The translations under genes and the position numbers were made by a program. Positions 1 through 10,857 of a stretch of 29,336 nucleotides of DNA are shown here, one piece after another (position 1 is the stretch's first letter; every line of letters begins with the position of its first letter). Origin of the DNA: Hyphochytrium catenoides. Lineage: Eukaryota > Sar > Hyphochytriomycetes > Hyphochytriales > Hyphochytriaceae. Under the pieces are notes generated by a model that made no database searches, had not been told where the DNA came from, and saw only the letters and a list, made by a program, of their open reading frames with translations. Where the stretch lies: the NCBI GenBank assembly GCA_900088475.1, contig FLMG01000941.1, forward strand, positions 140,719-170,054, read 5' to 3'.

Positions 1-278
1 TGTCCCAAGTTCTCGTCTTGTATGCTCTGTTTCTCTCTCACTAGTCCTGACATGATTCTTCAGCCCAACCCCTTTCCTCTCTCCCTCTCTCTCTTCCTCT
101 CTGTCTCTCTCCTCTCCTGTCACCGGTTCTCTCTCCTTCAAGCGCTCTCCCGCCATCAGCTTCAACAGAGCGCACTTTCCCCCGGCGCAGTTCTCTCCCA
201 GACTTCAAACCTCATCATCCTGAGGAAGACGCTGCTTCACTTGTGACTGACGGGCGCGCTCACTTGCCTTAGCAAAAG

Positions 279-495
279 ATGGCGATAGACAAAGAGACAA
301 GAACGTTTCAGTCTCTCTCTCTTCCTCGGCATGATCTGTTCACTGTGGGCCTGCGCGGTGTTATTGCGCTGATCTATCTCTTCCACTGCATCGTCCATTC
401 CTTCCTCCCATCGCTGGTAAGTCCTCTCTCTTCCCGTGTCTCCTCTTTCTCTTTCTCTCTCTTATCTGTTCTTCCGGCTGTCGTCGTGGTCCTCT

Positions 496-546
<51 letters not shown>

Positions 547-2223
547 ACCATGTGTCGCCACACATCTCACCTGCGTCGCTTCTTCCCCTAGAACACAGCG
601 GACAATCAGCCCATTCGGAACTTCAAGGACCTTCCCACCAGCTTTCCCGTGCATTGGCCCTTCCTCCGTCTCTCTTACAATGGACTCTTCGCCACTCAGC
701 TGTGGATGGCAGTCAGTGGCTTTGCCTTTGTTAGAGCTTTCTACAGAGAGCTGAGGCTGCTCCACCTGCAAAGAAAGAGACTGTCATCTCTTTCCCTCTC
801 TCCTCTCTCTTCCATCCCTGCTCCTCTTCCTGCTAACGCTCTCATGTCCGCAGTCTTTGCCTTCTCGTCTCGTCTGACCAGGGACTGTTGCCATCTCTTT
901 CTCTCTGGCGTGGGAGGAAGTCTTCTCTCTTATCTTCTCCTTCTCTCGGGTGCTTACGCGTCTTCTCCTTACCTCTGCGCGCAGAGTGGCTCACCTTGGC
1001 TCTGTGATACAATGCCGGGGAAGACGGTAGAGGGAGGAATGGGAGAGAGAGCAAGAGAAGTGCAGACTTGGCTCCGTTCTGCCCTGGTTACCATGTGGAC
1101 AGGAGGGAGAGAGAAGGCCAATCTCTACAACCCTCATCTCTGGCTGCTTCCTCACCTTCTCTCAGGGATGATAGGTCTCTTCTTCATGTCTCTCTTCACG
1201 CTTCCCATGCGAACGAGCTGGAAGCTCTCTCTCTTCTCCATCTCCGTTCTCTACTGCCTTCAGCCTGTTGTTATCTACGGCTTAGGAGATTACGCGTCTC
1301 TCTTGGGAGGAATGGCAATTGGATTCTATGACGCCTTCTTCCACGACGATGGGGAGAGGAGGGAGAAGAGGGAAGAGAGGAAGGAGAGTGCGGCACCATC
1401 GGAGAAAAGTGGGGAAGAGAGGAAGCCCCACCGGTCCAGCTGGGCAGGGGAGAGCTCTCTCTCGTCGGCATCGCGTCTCTCTCCTCTTCGGAAGTCGCCA
1501 ACGCAGGCTCTTCTCGCTTACTCTTTGTCCCTCTCCGAAACCGGAGTAAGTTCTCTCTTCTCCTGGGGCAAAGGAAGAGAGAACAGAGACGTGCAGTGGC
1601 TTGGTCTGATGCTGTTCAGCGGCTATGTTGCTTCCTTCCCCTTGTATAATGCAGGGAAAGTCTCTCTCTATCATCCTCTGCTAGGATTAGAGGCGTTAGT
1701 AGGTCATAGCGGAGATGAGATAGGCGATGCAGAGAGAGGGCCTGACCTTTGCTACCGCGTGGGAGCCATCCTGATGCTTCTCTCTCTCTCTCAGCTCTCA
1801 AGTTTGAGGGCCTTTCTCTCTCTTCGTCTCTTTGTATGGCTGGGGAACATCTCTCTCTCAATGTACCTCATTCATGGACCTTTACTATGGAGCTTCGGTG
1901 CCTTTCTCTTCCGCTTTCTTCATGAGAGAGAGTTCGTGAGTTTTTATTCCTCGGTGGTTATCACATCCTTCTCTCTTTGCCTTGTTACTATTCTCCTAGG
2001 CTTTCTCTTCAGCGTCAAGGTGGAGAGCAAACTTCTCCATTGGAGCGCTGCCTTGGATGGCCTAGTGAGGGGAGAGAGGGGACGGCACGTGGTTTTCTCT
2101 TCCTCTGACAGCTGCTGCAGGGGGACTGCCGGCTGTCATCAAAGAGGAAGTCTCAGGGCAGAAAATTTGCTTCCTCTAGATAGCAGCAGCCACAAGGAGA
2201 CACAGCTGGTGGTCGCAGCCTAA
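279..2223 (+). CDS. Acyltransferase-3 family multi-pass membrane protein (two exons)
   Basis: Model join(279..416,592..2223), 589 residues. The intron 417-591 starts GTAAGT, ends CTAG, is phase 0 and carries a long TC repeat. The start is the first ATG that reads into the family's opening segment. Near the N-terminus LRGVIALIYLFH gives an Arg (26) and a His (36) on one hydrophobic helix, as in acyltransferase-3 proteins, where this pair is thought to be catalytic (the usual spacing is one residue longer). It is followed by SGFAFVRAFYREL, a run of hydrophobic segments, and near the C-terminus WLGNISLSMYLIHGPLLW, the family's typical last-helix motif. Family members move acyl groups from a donor across or at a membrane onto sugars, lipids or other small molecules; the substrate cannot be told here. 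A charged Glu/Arg-rich loop lies in the middle. TCTCTC runs are used as Leu/Ser codons throughout. Family assignment is firm, function open. Confidence 0.85.
500..541 (+). repeat. (TC)n microsatellite inside intron 1 of the acyltransferase gene
   Basis: About 21 uninterrupted TC units lie inside the 175-nt intron 417-591, about 50 nt upstream of its CTAG acceptor. The tract makes much of the intron a polypyrimidine stretch on the sense strand. Confidence 0.95.
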
Positions 2224-3129
2224 GCGATAGATATCGCTGGAAGATACGGGATGGGGGATGCACCTTTTGCTCTCTGTCACTTGAGTTCTTCTCTCTCTTT
2301 GTTCTCCTACACCCCCTAGCAACTCGGCTCCTTCAGTGCAAAGATGAAAAAGAAGAGAGAGCGATAAGGGAGAACCGAGAGAGAGGCAGACTAGACAGAC
2401 AGACAGCCCGGGAGAGAGAGAGAGAGAGAGAGCGAAAGAGAACGAAATGAGGGAGAGACAGAGAAATGGGAGGGAGAGACAGAGAGAGAAAGAGAGAGGA
2501 GTTGAGGTCCTAGCTAGATAATGCAACCTTGCAACTCGGAATCCGTCCACACCGTGTGTGCACAGACACACACACAGAGAAAGAAAGGGATAGCTCAGGA
2601 GAGAGAGCTCTATCATCTCTACTTAGAAGTGTTCAGCACTACTCTTATAACCCTAAGCAATCCATACAAGAGGAATGAACACACAGGCTTCAAGCGGGGA
2701 GCAATGCCTTCCGACAGCTGTCATCGGGGTCGCTCTAGCTCCTGGTTTCCAACCAGCAGTCCGTTGAGAGACGAGCGCGACCCTTGATGCGCCGACATGA
2801 AGGACAGTGGTCACTTGAAAGTAGGACAGAGAGAAAAGTGTGAGAAAGCGATCCAGCTCTCTCCTGGAAATCGGGAAGGCTTCATCCATAGCGGCAGAAT
2901 CCTCCTCACTGTCAGAGGAGACATCCTTTGAGGAGGACCTGTAGATCTATATCGTCTGTCTCGTTTGGCTTCTAATGTAGCAATGCTCGAGCACGAACAA
3001 CAGAGTGGTGGATGAGACATGGACCGTGGTCCTGTCAGCGTTGTTATTACTATGCTTATGTGATATGAAGCTGGGATATCATCGTCGGTTTGAGGAAGTT
3101 CTGATGGGTGGTGAGGCGGGCAAAGCGAT
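2224..3129. other. Convergent intergenic spacer, GA-rich
   Basis: This is the space between two genes that end towards each other (acyltransferase stop at 2223, M32 carboxypeptidase stop at 3130). It holds a purine-rich stretch on the plus strand at about 2343-2510, including AGAC repeats near 2391-2405 and a GA run at 2410-2433. Open frames here are short, follow the GA bias and have no recognisable motif. I see no gene. Confidence 0.7.
2410..2433. repeat. (GA)n microsatellite
   Basis: About a dozen GA units with minor imperfections, embedded in a longer purine-rich stretch downstream of the acyltransferase gene. Confidence 0.9.
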
Positions 3130-4876
3130 TCATAGGCTGTAGAGTTCTGAGTACTTGGACTCCAGATAGGTAAGGAAGTTCTCGGGATCAAGCCTCTTCC
3201 CTGTTGCCTGGAGCAGCAGCTCATCAAAGTTTTCCGCCTGAGACCCTAACTGGTGGATGTTCTCCTTCAGCCACTGTCTCAGAGGCTGGAAGGCACCCTT
3301 TGCAATCATATCTTCAATATCGTGGAAAGCCTTCTTGAGTCCTTCTTGATACAGCTGGACAGCTATCATAGCTCCTAGACTATAGCTGGGAAAGTATCCG
3401 ATCATTCCTCCTGACCAGTGCACGTCCTGGAGGCATCCCTTCGCGTCGGATGGAACGTCAACTCCCAAGTACTGCTTCATCTTAGCGTTCCAGAGGCTGG
3501 GAACGTCGTTCACAGATAGTTTACCGCTTACAAGCATCTGCTCGATCTCAAAGCGAAGGATGATGTGGAGTGGATACGTGATCTATAGTGGCAATAGCTC
3601 TTCTGTAAGTTCTTTGGCTGTGACAGATAGTATCTCATGCAAAAGCAGCTTCCTACCTCATCAGCATCGACACGGATAGTGCCGGGAGTGACCTCATTCA
3701 CACAGCGATAGAAGTCCTCAGCGGTAGCTTCCTTAGTGTGAGGGAAGTAGCGATGAAAGATAGGTGTGGCAAACTGCCAGAAAGCCTTCGACAAGAAGAT
3801 CATTCTCTCCCAGAGAAGGCTCTGGGACTCATGGACTGCCATTCCTAAAGTCTTTGCGACTGGAGTACCTTCGAACGGTGGACTTGTATCAAGTCCTTGT
3901 TCGTACATCGCATGGCCAGCCTCATGGACGGTCTTGGAGATACCTTCCACCCAGTTCTCTACGGAGTACCTGAGTTGATGAAGTCATCTCAAGAAGACTA
4001 GCAAAGCATGAGGCAGTCGATAGCGTGGCGCAGATGATACTGACCTAGTCGTGATTCTTACGTCGGCAGGGTGAAACGCGATAGTGAAAGGGTGAGTTGA
4101 GACATCAAGCCTGCCTCGAAGGAAGTCGAAGCCGATCTTCTGAGCGATTTCTAGACTCAGAGCCTTCTGCTTGTCAACGTCCCACAGTGGCCCGCCTTCA
4201 AGGCAACTGGGCCGCGCCTGGAGCCTTGACTTTGCGTTGGCGAGACGCTGAATAAGAGGAGGGAGTCTCTCTCGGACGGTACTGAATATCTCGTTAACTC
4301 TCGCAATGTTGAGCTTCGGGTCGAACATATCCAAAGCCGTTTGATAAGGCTCTTGGGTCGGTTCCCTCAGTTTCAAGCACTCAATTTCAAGCTTCAGAAC
4401 CTTCCTGAACTCAGCAGCAAACTTTGGATAGTTGTCTTCTGCGCGAGCTTCTTCCCAAGTCATATGACTAGTAGAATGCTGCTCTGTTAGCTTCGAGACA
4501 AGCTCTTTAGGGATTTGCTTGTTCTGATCAAAACGCTTCTTGATCAAAGCCAAATTTCGAGCTTCTTTAATTGACAAGGTGGGAAGCTCCTTCTCGGCGG
4601 CATCGATTAGATCTGAGTACTCTGCAGAGGTCTCCTTACCATGAACCACGACACTGAGCGCCGCAATCTGCTTCCCTCTCTTATCTCCAGCTTTCTTAGG
4701 CATCATCACCTATAAGACCACCACGATGTCAACACAATCTCGCACTGCTGGTGGTCAATATGCGTGAAAGGAACATGAACCTGCTGGTCCCAGACAGCAA
4801 TCGAGATGAGAGAATCCAGGCGTTCAATCTCTTGGACCTGCTTGATCAGAACGTCGTACTTGCGAACGGAGGCCAT
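3130..4876 (-). CDS. M32 family (Taq-type) metallocarboxypeptidase, four exons
   Basis: Model complement join(3130..3582,3657..3969,4045..4709,4781..4876), 508 residues, close to the usual length of about 500. The three introns are 71-75 nt with GT..AG ends. Exon 1 ends in WDQQ and exon 2 opens VMMP, restoring the family's WDQ-V-MP segment and supporting the start at 4876. All landmark motifs are present: DVRIT (residues 248-252), the zinc motif HEAGH (269-273), HES with the expected third ligand Glu301, and GCLQDVHW (407-414) before GYFPSY. M32 enzymes remove single residues from peptide C-termini using a divalent metal and are usually cytosolic. No signal peptide is evident. The family is common in bacteria and archaea and patchy in eukaryotes (kinetoplastids and some algae are known). 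Intact catalytic site, so probably active. Confidence 0.93.
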
Positions 4877-5693
4877 CTCTTCTTGTCAGTTTTCTTTTTC
4901 TATATAGAAAAATGATAAGGAGATTTATTGTATCCTTCTTCCTCCGCGCGCGGCGGTATGACGGCGCAGCTAGTAAAAAGAGTACTAAGAAGGGTGCTGA
5001 CAACCCAGAATAATCTTGTTGAACAGTGAGCCTGAGCGAGCTCGGAGCGCGCCCCACAGGGAGCTCGTTAGTTTTCAACCACAACAACCAAGAAGAAGAT
5101 ACCGCGTGCCAGAGCTGCTGCGCTGCTAACCTTGGTTCTGCGTTCACTCGTCGAAGATAGAAGGTCATTGTTGTTGAACAAACAATAATGATTGATGGGG
5201 TGGTGGTGGTGGTGGTGCTAACATCCTAGGTAATAAAGAAAGAGACGAGCCAGTGTTGAAAAAGCGAGGAAGGAGAGACAATCACTCTCGCAGTGACGTG
5301 TTGGCTCTTTCCTGGGAGTTGTGGTCCGCTTCTTGCTGTCTGCTCGATTTCCACTAACTGTTTTTAGGGACTGATTCTCTCGAAGCACCGCATCACCTTC
5401 AAGTCAGCTACCTGTCCTCCGCGAGTGGACGTGTATGTCCAGGCTTGCGCATATGGGTGTCTTAGCCTAAAGATATCTGTCAGCTCCAGACCGTCAGAGG
5501 TTAAGGTTGCAGCCGCTTCTTCTCGTCGATAATGGACGATCCTGCTAAGCTTAGCAACGAGAAGAGATGACTGTGACGCGTTCTATTGATCGGGTGTCTA
5601 CCGTTGAATTCCTACTGATAAATCACTTTAGAGTTGCTCAATTGGCGCAGTAAAGGGCGCAGGGAGAAGTATGTCAAAATTTTGCTTTATATC
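4877..5693. other. Spacer between two minus-strand genes, with one possible plus-strand exon
   Basis: This region lies upstream of the M32 carboxypeptidase and downstream of the HAD-like gene. It contains a short (GTG)n run at about 5197-5217. A stop-free plus-strand frame at 5368-5532 (54 codons then TAA) directly follows a good acceptor (TTTTTAG) and has balanced composition, but I could not find a partner first exon: the ATG at about 5189 reads into a stop. I treat it as an unproven exon. Confidence 0.5.
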
Positions 5694-8600
5694 TCAGTTC
5701 ATTGACTGCAAAATGCCCTGCACTTGATCTATAAAGTACTGAGGGTCAGTGATGGCTAGGTAGGGCTCCGACCGTACTAAGTGGCGCTCCTTGGCAACGC
5801 TAAAGGGCACAGGCTGACCGGAGTGAGAGAACCGCGTGTCCACGATATGCGCGTGATCCCTAGTTTTAACAAGAGTCAGCGTGCCACAGAATGACCTTGA
5901 AGAGCAAATATATACAAGAGCGAAGGATCAAGTGAACGAACGAGACGACTGAGGAAGAGAACAACTGACCGAAGGATAGGAGGCAAGGAAGCGTTCTCCC
6001 CATCATGCTGGAGATAAAGTAGAGAGATTGAAAAGGGCCAAGGAGGAACAGCTGATAGGTTCATAGAAGACGTACTCTTCCACATGGTCATCAAAGAACA
6101 CTTCGAGGACCTTCGGGTCAGCCTCATCTATAAGGAAGACCTGGTGCAGCAACAAAGGAAAGGGGAACAAAGTCAGAGTGCGTAGGGATCAGCCCGCCAG
6201 CTGAACCAATTTTCAACGCGCATTCCTTTTGCGATGTTCCTAAGCCTTACCTTTCCGTACTCATCTCCTTCTGCATGGGCGCTCCACCATTCCCAGTAGT
6301 CCCTAACCCCGAACACTTTCCTCTCTTGAAGCTGCTGATTGATTGCCTTCTTCGCATCTTCGAAGCCGAAATGTAGACTTACCCCTACGGTTGGGAACGG
6401 ATAGGAAGGTGGTGGTAGGCGATTCGCATTAGACAAGTCCTCTAGAGAGGGCAGATAGGCCAAACCAGAAGAGCAAGACAGAGTGGAGAATGGGGAAACC
6501 TGATCAATGAAGAAGAGGAACATAGGAGTCTTACGCGAAAGGAGAGGAGCAGGAAACGGACAAAGAACATATAATATCGGAGGAAGAGAGAGAGAGAGAG
6601 ATGAATAAGGTAGATTGCCAAATAGAGATATATAACGGAAAGAGAGAGAGAGTCAACGAGTAGAGAGAGAAAAAATGACAATTGAACCGAGAGAAACAAG
6701 AAGAAAGGGCCTGAGAGCAAAGTCGAGAGAATGGGTTGGGGGTAAACGGCGAAAGGAAAGGAGAGAGAGAGCAAGTATGTGGGGAACATGAGTTGAATGT
6801 GGCTGACGACCTGGCTTCTCTTTATAAAATTGCACTGCACTTTCCCGGGTGGAGGAGAGGGAGGAGGGGACTTTCTCTAGAGTGCCTAAAGCAAGGACTA
6901 AGCCGTCTGAGCCCCAGCCATCTCGGTAAAAAACTCCATAGGGCTCATGGAGCCGGATGTCAGCAGGGAATGCTTCCTGTCACTTTTGTCAGGTCCGAAA
7001 GCGAGCGATTGCAAACCTTGAAACTCAAGAGGAAGAGTAGCGGCCCTAATGAAAAAGTGAATGATCACAGGCACTGATATTGCTGCCAAGCACGAAAGAG
7101 GAACCGACAGAAGGGGGAAGCAGACTGTATGGTAAAAGGCATAAGCTCCAGAATTAGAGTTGCTAACATACCCCCAGATATAGAGGGTGCTTGCCCTGAG
7201 TCAAGAGCTCCAATTCCTGTGCCACCTAAGCAATATAAAAGCCAAGACGCAAGTCAACGGTTACTATTATACTGCGGCAGAGAGCGTATCGGGGGAGGTA
7301 CCGTGTTGGATGCTGTCAGGACAGAAAAATAAGGAAGGGCATGATAATGGAGAGGAAGGCCCTGCCGAACTACTTCACGAATGGGAGCATTGGAAGGAGA
7401 GAAGGTGCAGGGGTGCGGTCAGTACCTCTGGCAGATCGTCGCCGAAGGTTCTGAACACCATAGAGACTGAAAGATCCGGTCGCTTTCTCCCTTCCACAAA
7501 GAGGAAGTGGAGGAGATTGAGAAAGGAGGGCAATAAGTAGTATCTGTGAAGAGAAGGAGACCAGGGCGTTTTGATTAGAGAGGATTAGGAGAGAAGATGC
7601 AGTCATGGGGAAGTCACGCACTGAGAAGAGAAGAATAGCTGGACTCTACCATAGCAACAGTCTAAATAGAGGTGAAAAGAGAAATGTCGAAACTTTTCGT
7701 GGAGGGCAAGGGGAAGAGAAAATTTGCCGCTGGCAGATCCTGGCTTTACTGACCTGCCTAACTTGAAGCTCTCTGCTACTCTCCCCGCGGGTATACTCTT
7801 GGCTGCGCTCTATGACCACGAACGAAGAAAGCACGAGAGGATTAGGTAAGAAGCACTAGAGAGATGCAGAGTGGCCGCTCATATGAGACACCGCCAGAGA
7901 AGGTGCTCGAGAGATAGTAAGCGGTTTGCTTGAGGATAAATAGATTTAGGTCGCATATAGCCCAAGGATGGAATTTGATTGTAAGGCTGACCTCAGCCGT
8001 CTGTCTCAGACTCTCTGGAAACTGAAGGGAGCTCAGTATCCGCTCGCATTCCCCTTTGAATACCTCCCCCGGGGCCCCAGGACTAGTAAAGTCTGACTGA
8101 AGAGCAGTCCGAAGCTTCTTTTGCTTCCTGGAGAGTTAGTAGGGGCGGGGACGTCAGATGTAGAGCCATACGAGGAAAGAAATGTCCACGCCGCTGTGGA
8201 GCTATTGCTTAAGATAAGTTGAGCTTTTTTCTCTCTGGTGACACGTCTCGACCTACCTTGATCAAGTCTTACTCTCTCTTCTTCTTTGTGTCTCTAATTT
8301 CTAATGCTCTCTGTCTCCTTATCTTCTAATGATCAATCTTACTTGTTCATGTCCTTTACTTCTGCAGGGGCCATAGTTCCTGCCGAGAGTGAGACGTAGG
8401 GATGCTCTTCATCCACAAAGCTCTTGTAAGTCATCACTCCCTCATCGGAAAGGTTCAAAGGCCGGTGCACAGATGGTCTGTCAGAAATATACGTCCATAG
8501 ACGCCTTGGCTGCAGAGAGAAGAGAGATGAAGAGGTTGAGATTGCCCCCGTCCCCCCCAAAACAACGCAGTGTGAGCCAGTTATGTAGACCAGACGTAGG

Positions 8601-9050
8601 GGACAGACCGAGAGTAGGTAGGGCTAACAGGCAACAGAATAAACCCTTGAGGTGAGGTCGAGGAAGCCAGCCTTCTCTTTAAAGGTTTGGGAGACAAGTG
8701 GTGAGAAGTAGGCAGCCATTGGCTAGATGACCAAGCTTCATTGGGAGGAGGAGCTTCATTGAGTGGAGAAGAAAGATATGGAAGATTCATTGAGAGGAGG
8801 AGGAGGATAAGGGAAAAAGTGGAACGCCTTCATGAGTAAGAGGACAAAGTTTGTATTTAGCTTGGCTAGGGTTACAGCGCCTGCCTCTGCCTACCTTCTC
8901 TTCTTCATTGCTTGTCTCGGAGGCGCTGACTTTCCCCCAGCATATTTCGGATAGAAGATAGTTCACTGTGTTCTCCATAGACCGACCACCCGCGGCATCC
9001 GACATGACCACTGTGCGGTTTAGGTCGAAATGGAGAATCAAACGCTTCAT
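5694..9050 (-). CDS. Uncharacterised HAD-like protein, ten exons
   Basis: Model complement join(5694..5859,6076..6140,6251..6384,6811..6976,7172..7225,7426..7543,7754..7809,7992..8127,8343..8509,8895..9050), 405 residues; all ten exons keep phase and total 1218 nt. The start ATG opens straight into HFDLNRTVVMSD (Asp9, Asn11, Thr13), which looks like HAD motif I with the second Asp replaced by Asn. MVFRTFGDD (200-208) sits where a HAD motif II Ser/Thr would be, and VFFDDHV (343-349) resembles the acidic motif IV. Other conserved-looking blocks are TQGKHPLYLG, GVFYRDGWGS, VRDYWEWWS and AHIVDTR, followed by AITDPQYFID near the end. I recall similar proteins of unknown role in other protists, but cannot name a family. 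HAD fold and any phosphatase activity are inference. No signal peptide or membrane segment. The longest introns (385 and 426 nt) are the least certain joins. Confidence 0.78.
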
Positions 9051-9736
9051 CTTCTGCCTTTTCCTTTGCTGCTGGCTACCTTTTTATAATTTAGACCGTG
9101 TTGTCAGCGATTTAGCTGTCTATTTGCAGGTGGCACTAGGTTGTAGGATCTTCAGGACTGAGAAGGAGGGCAAGGCACGAGCAAATGCATTTCGTGTCTC
9201 TGGATGGGAGAAATGTTGAAGCTTTACTGGTGTCATTGCTAGACAGAGAATGTCGAGGTGTATCATGTAAATGCTAGTAATACGCTGTAAAGAAACCAGA
9301 GTGAGTAGAGATATCTCTTCCAAAACCCGAATGGATTCTGATCACTGCTGCACTTGCTGTAAAACATGCAGGAGCCAGCCCACAAGTTGACCGGTAACAG
9401 CGTTAGGGAGCCTCGGTAGACCAGCTATTCTCGGAGATCAAAATATATAACAGGAGGTAGTACCACTATTTAGTAACTGACCTCTAATTTCGGTCACCTT
9501 TTATCGGGATAATATCTCATTTGCGGGTGTTATCTTTGATAACCTGAAGTAGTGAGTTACCAAATCAGTAAGATGGCGGGAGTTTTTGGCGGGAGTCACT
9601 CTCTGAACCGTCGCCACTGTTCGTCCTTCTCTCCCTTCTCTGCTCCATCACCATACACCGCACCTCCTACATTAGTAATAGTAGTACAATAGAACTACTT
9701 TGTAACTTCGACGAGCTTGATTCGAGTCGGTCTTAG

Positions 9737-9853
9737 ATGAGGGAAGAAGCTCCATCAATTCATGCTGCCCTCACGATTATACATCAGAGCTTTCTACAGA
9801 CGGCGTTCGCCCAGGTCAAGGCTGCCAGGAAGAAGGAAGGGCCTCAGATATAG
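9737..9853 (+). other. Possible short coding exon (38 codons)
   Basis: An ATG opens 38 codons beginning MREEAPSIHAALTI with a Lys/Arg-rich end (KAARKKEG) before TAG. A possible donor (CAG|GTCAAG) lies inside the frame, and an acceptor before GAGGAGAGC near 9950 would continue the frame. No family is recognised. It may be a small gene, a first exon or chance. Confidence 0.2.
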
Positions 9854-10153
9854 CTCTTCTGCATTCTATCATTAGCTTCATACATGTACTTCTTCCTAGG
9901 AACTGGTCTCATTGAGTCCTCTGATCGATGCTCCTTCTTTCATAAACAGGAGGAGAGCGAACTTGCGGGTGTTGCCAACATGGAGATGTCAGTATGTATT
10001 GGCGGTGATTTGGTGCCCTTGTTGTCTCTTCATCATCAGCTGCCGGTAGTAATAGGCGCCGGGCATGGGTGTTATAGCGGGACCCTGCTAATAATACGGC
10101 CCACTAACCATGCCACATATCTAGAACAGCAATCGGCGATCCAATGCCTCTAA

Positions 10154-10354
10154 AAGCTAGTTATTCTCAATGGGACCAAAAATGTATGGTCCTATTATTA
10201 TAACGATTGTAATGTCATTACCCCCAATCGTACTGGTATTACTACTCCCCGGCAGATTCTGGTTATGCGTGATCGAACAAAACAATACATGGTCATCAAA
10301 AAGGGAACTGATAGCATCGAGACAGTGTTGCGACGAGGTACAATATTAGACTAG
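10154..10354 (+). other. Unassigned stop-free frame of 66 codons
   Basis: The frame runs from just after a TAA to a TAG, contains TPRQILVMRD and MVIKKGTDSIETVL, and has composition more like protein than the surrounding DNA. The spacing of a hydrophobic strand followed by a GT-S pair faintly recalls the region before the active site of class 3 lipases, but the match is too weak to name. There is no start codon at its beginning. It could be one exon of an unresolved gene or a decayed remnant. Confidence 0.2.
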
Positions 10355-10489
10355 AAAACAGAGTATATGGAGGAAGTAGAGAGATAAGAGGTGCAACGCT
10401 AATTTTACAGAACCGGCTGGCTGGCTGATCGCAGATTTCTTCGATCTTTTCGTTTGCTCCATCTCTCAAAAGATTAAGATTTTAAGTCT

Positions 10490-10496
<7 letters not shown>

Positions 10497-10542
<46 letters not shown>

Positions 10543-10570
10543 TTCACTCTCTCTCTCTCTCTCGCTCTCT
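10497..10570. repeat. (TC)n microsatellite, two blocks
   Basis: A long CT run (about 10497-10534) and a second (about 10549-10570) separated by a short TTTCTGTCTTTCA interruption. They lie about 290-360 nt upstream of the ATG at 10858. Confidence 0.92.
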
Positions 10571-10857
10571 CAGAAGGAGGACACCCTGCTCTCTCCTCCT
10601 CCTTTCGTCGTCATCAACGGATCTTTTTCCCTTCCTCGCTCTCCCTTCGTCATCCCTTCTTTTCTCCTCTCTTCGGCTGTTCTGCCGCTTTCCTTAGTGC
10701 AATGTCAGGTTCCCAGGATTCAGGTTGACAACTATTCTTGAGCTTGAAGAGGCACCTCATTTGCCATCCTTCCATCCTGTCCAGAGGCCAAGAGCCTTCG
10801 CGCAAAAAAGAACTGCCGCAGTCGATCCTTTTCCCGCAGCCTCGATCTCTCCTTGTC

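Larger units (their letters stand above)
9051..10857. other. Long spacer between divergent genes, with two unexplained short frames
   Basis: This 1.8 kb lies between the start of the HAD-like gene (minus) and the start of the plus-strand gene at 10858, so it should hold both promoters. The stretch 9400-10400 is less pyrimidine-biased than the rest of the window. Two short plus-strand frames have protein-like composition: 9737-9853 (ATG, 38 codons) and 10154-10354 (66 codons with no ATG at the start). I could not join them into a gene. A TC tract fills 10497-10570. Confidence 0.5.

Noticed and set aside
1-278. Open frame at 22-246 at the left edge
   Set aside because: A Ser/Leu-rich product of pyrimidine-rich DNA just upstream of the acyltransferase start; more likely promoter and 5' leader.
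1271-1861. Minus-strand frames of 76-130 codons
   Set aside because: They are antisense to the acyltransferase coding region and composed of its mirrored TC-rich codons.
4824-5168. Minus-strand frame of 114 codons
   Set aside because: It overlaps exon 1 of the M32 gene in a different frame. The exon 1 model is supported by the restored WDQ-V-MP junction.
8581-8790. Minus-strand frame between exons 1 and 2 of the HAD-like gene
   Set aside because: Pro/Ser-rich with repeated AATGAA/CTCCTC segments. Splicing directly from 8895 to 8509 keeps phase, so it is best read as part of a 385-nt intron.
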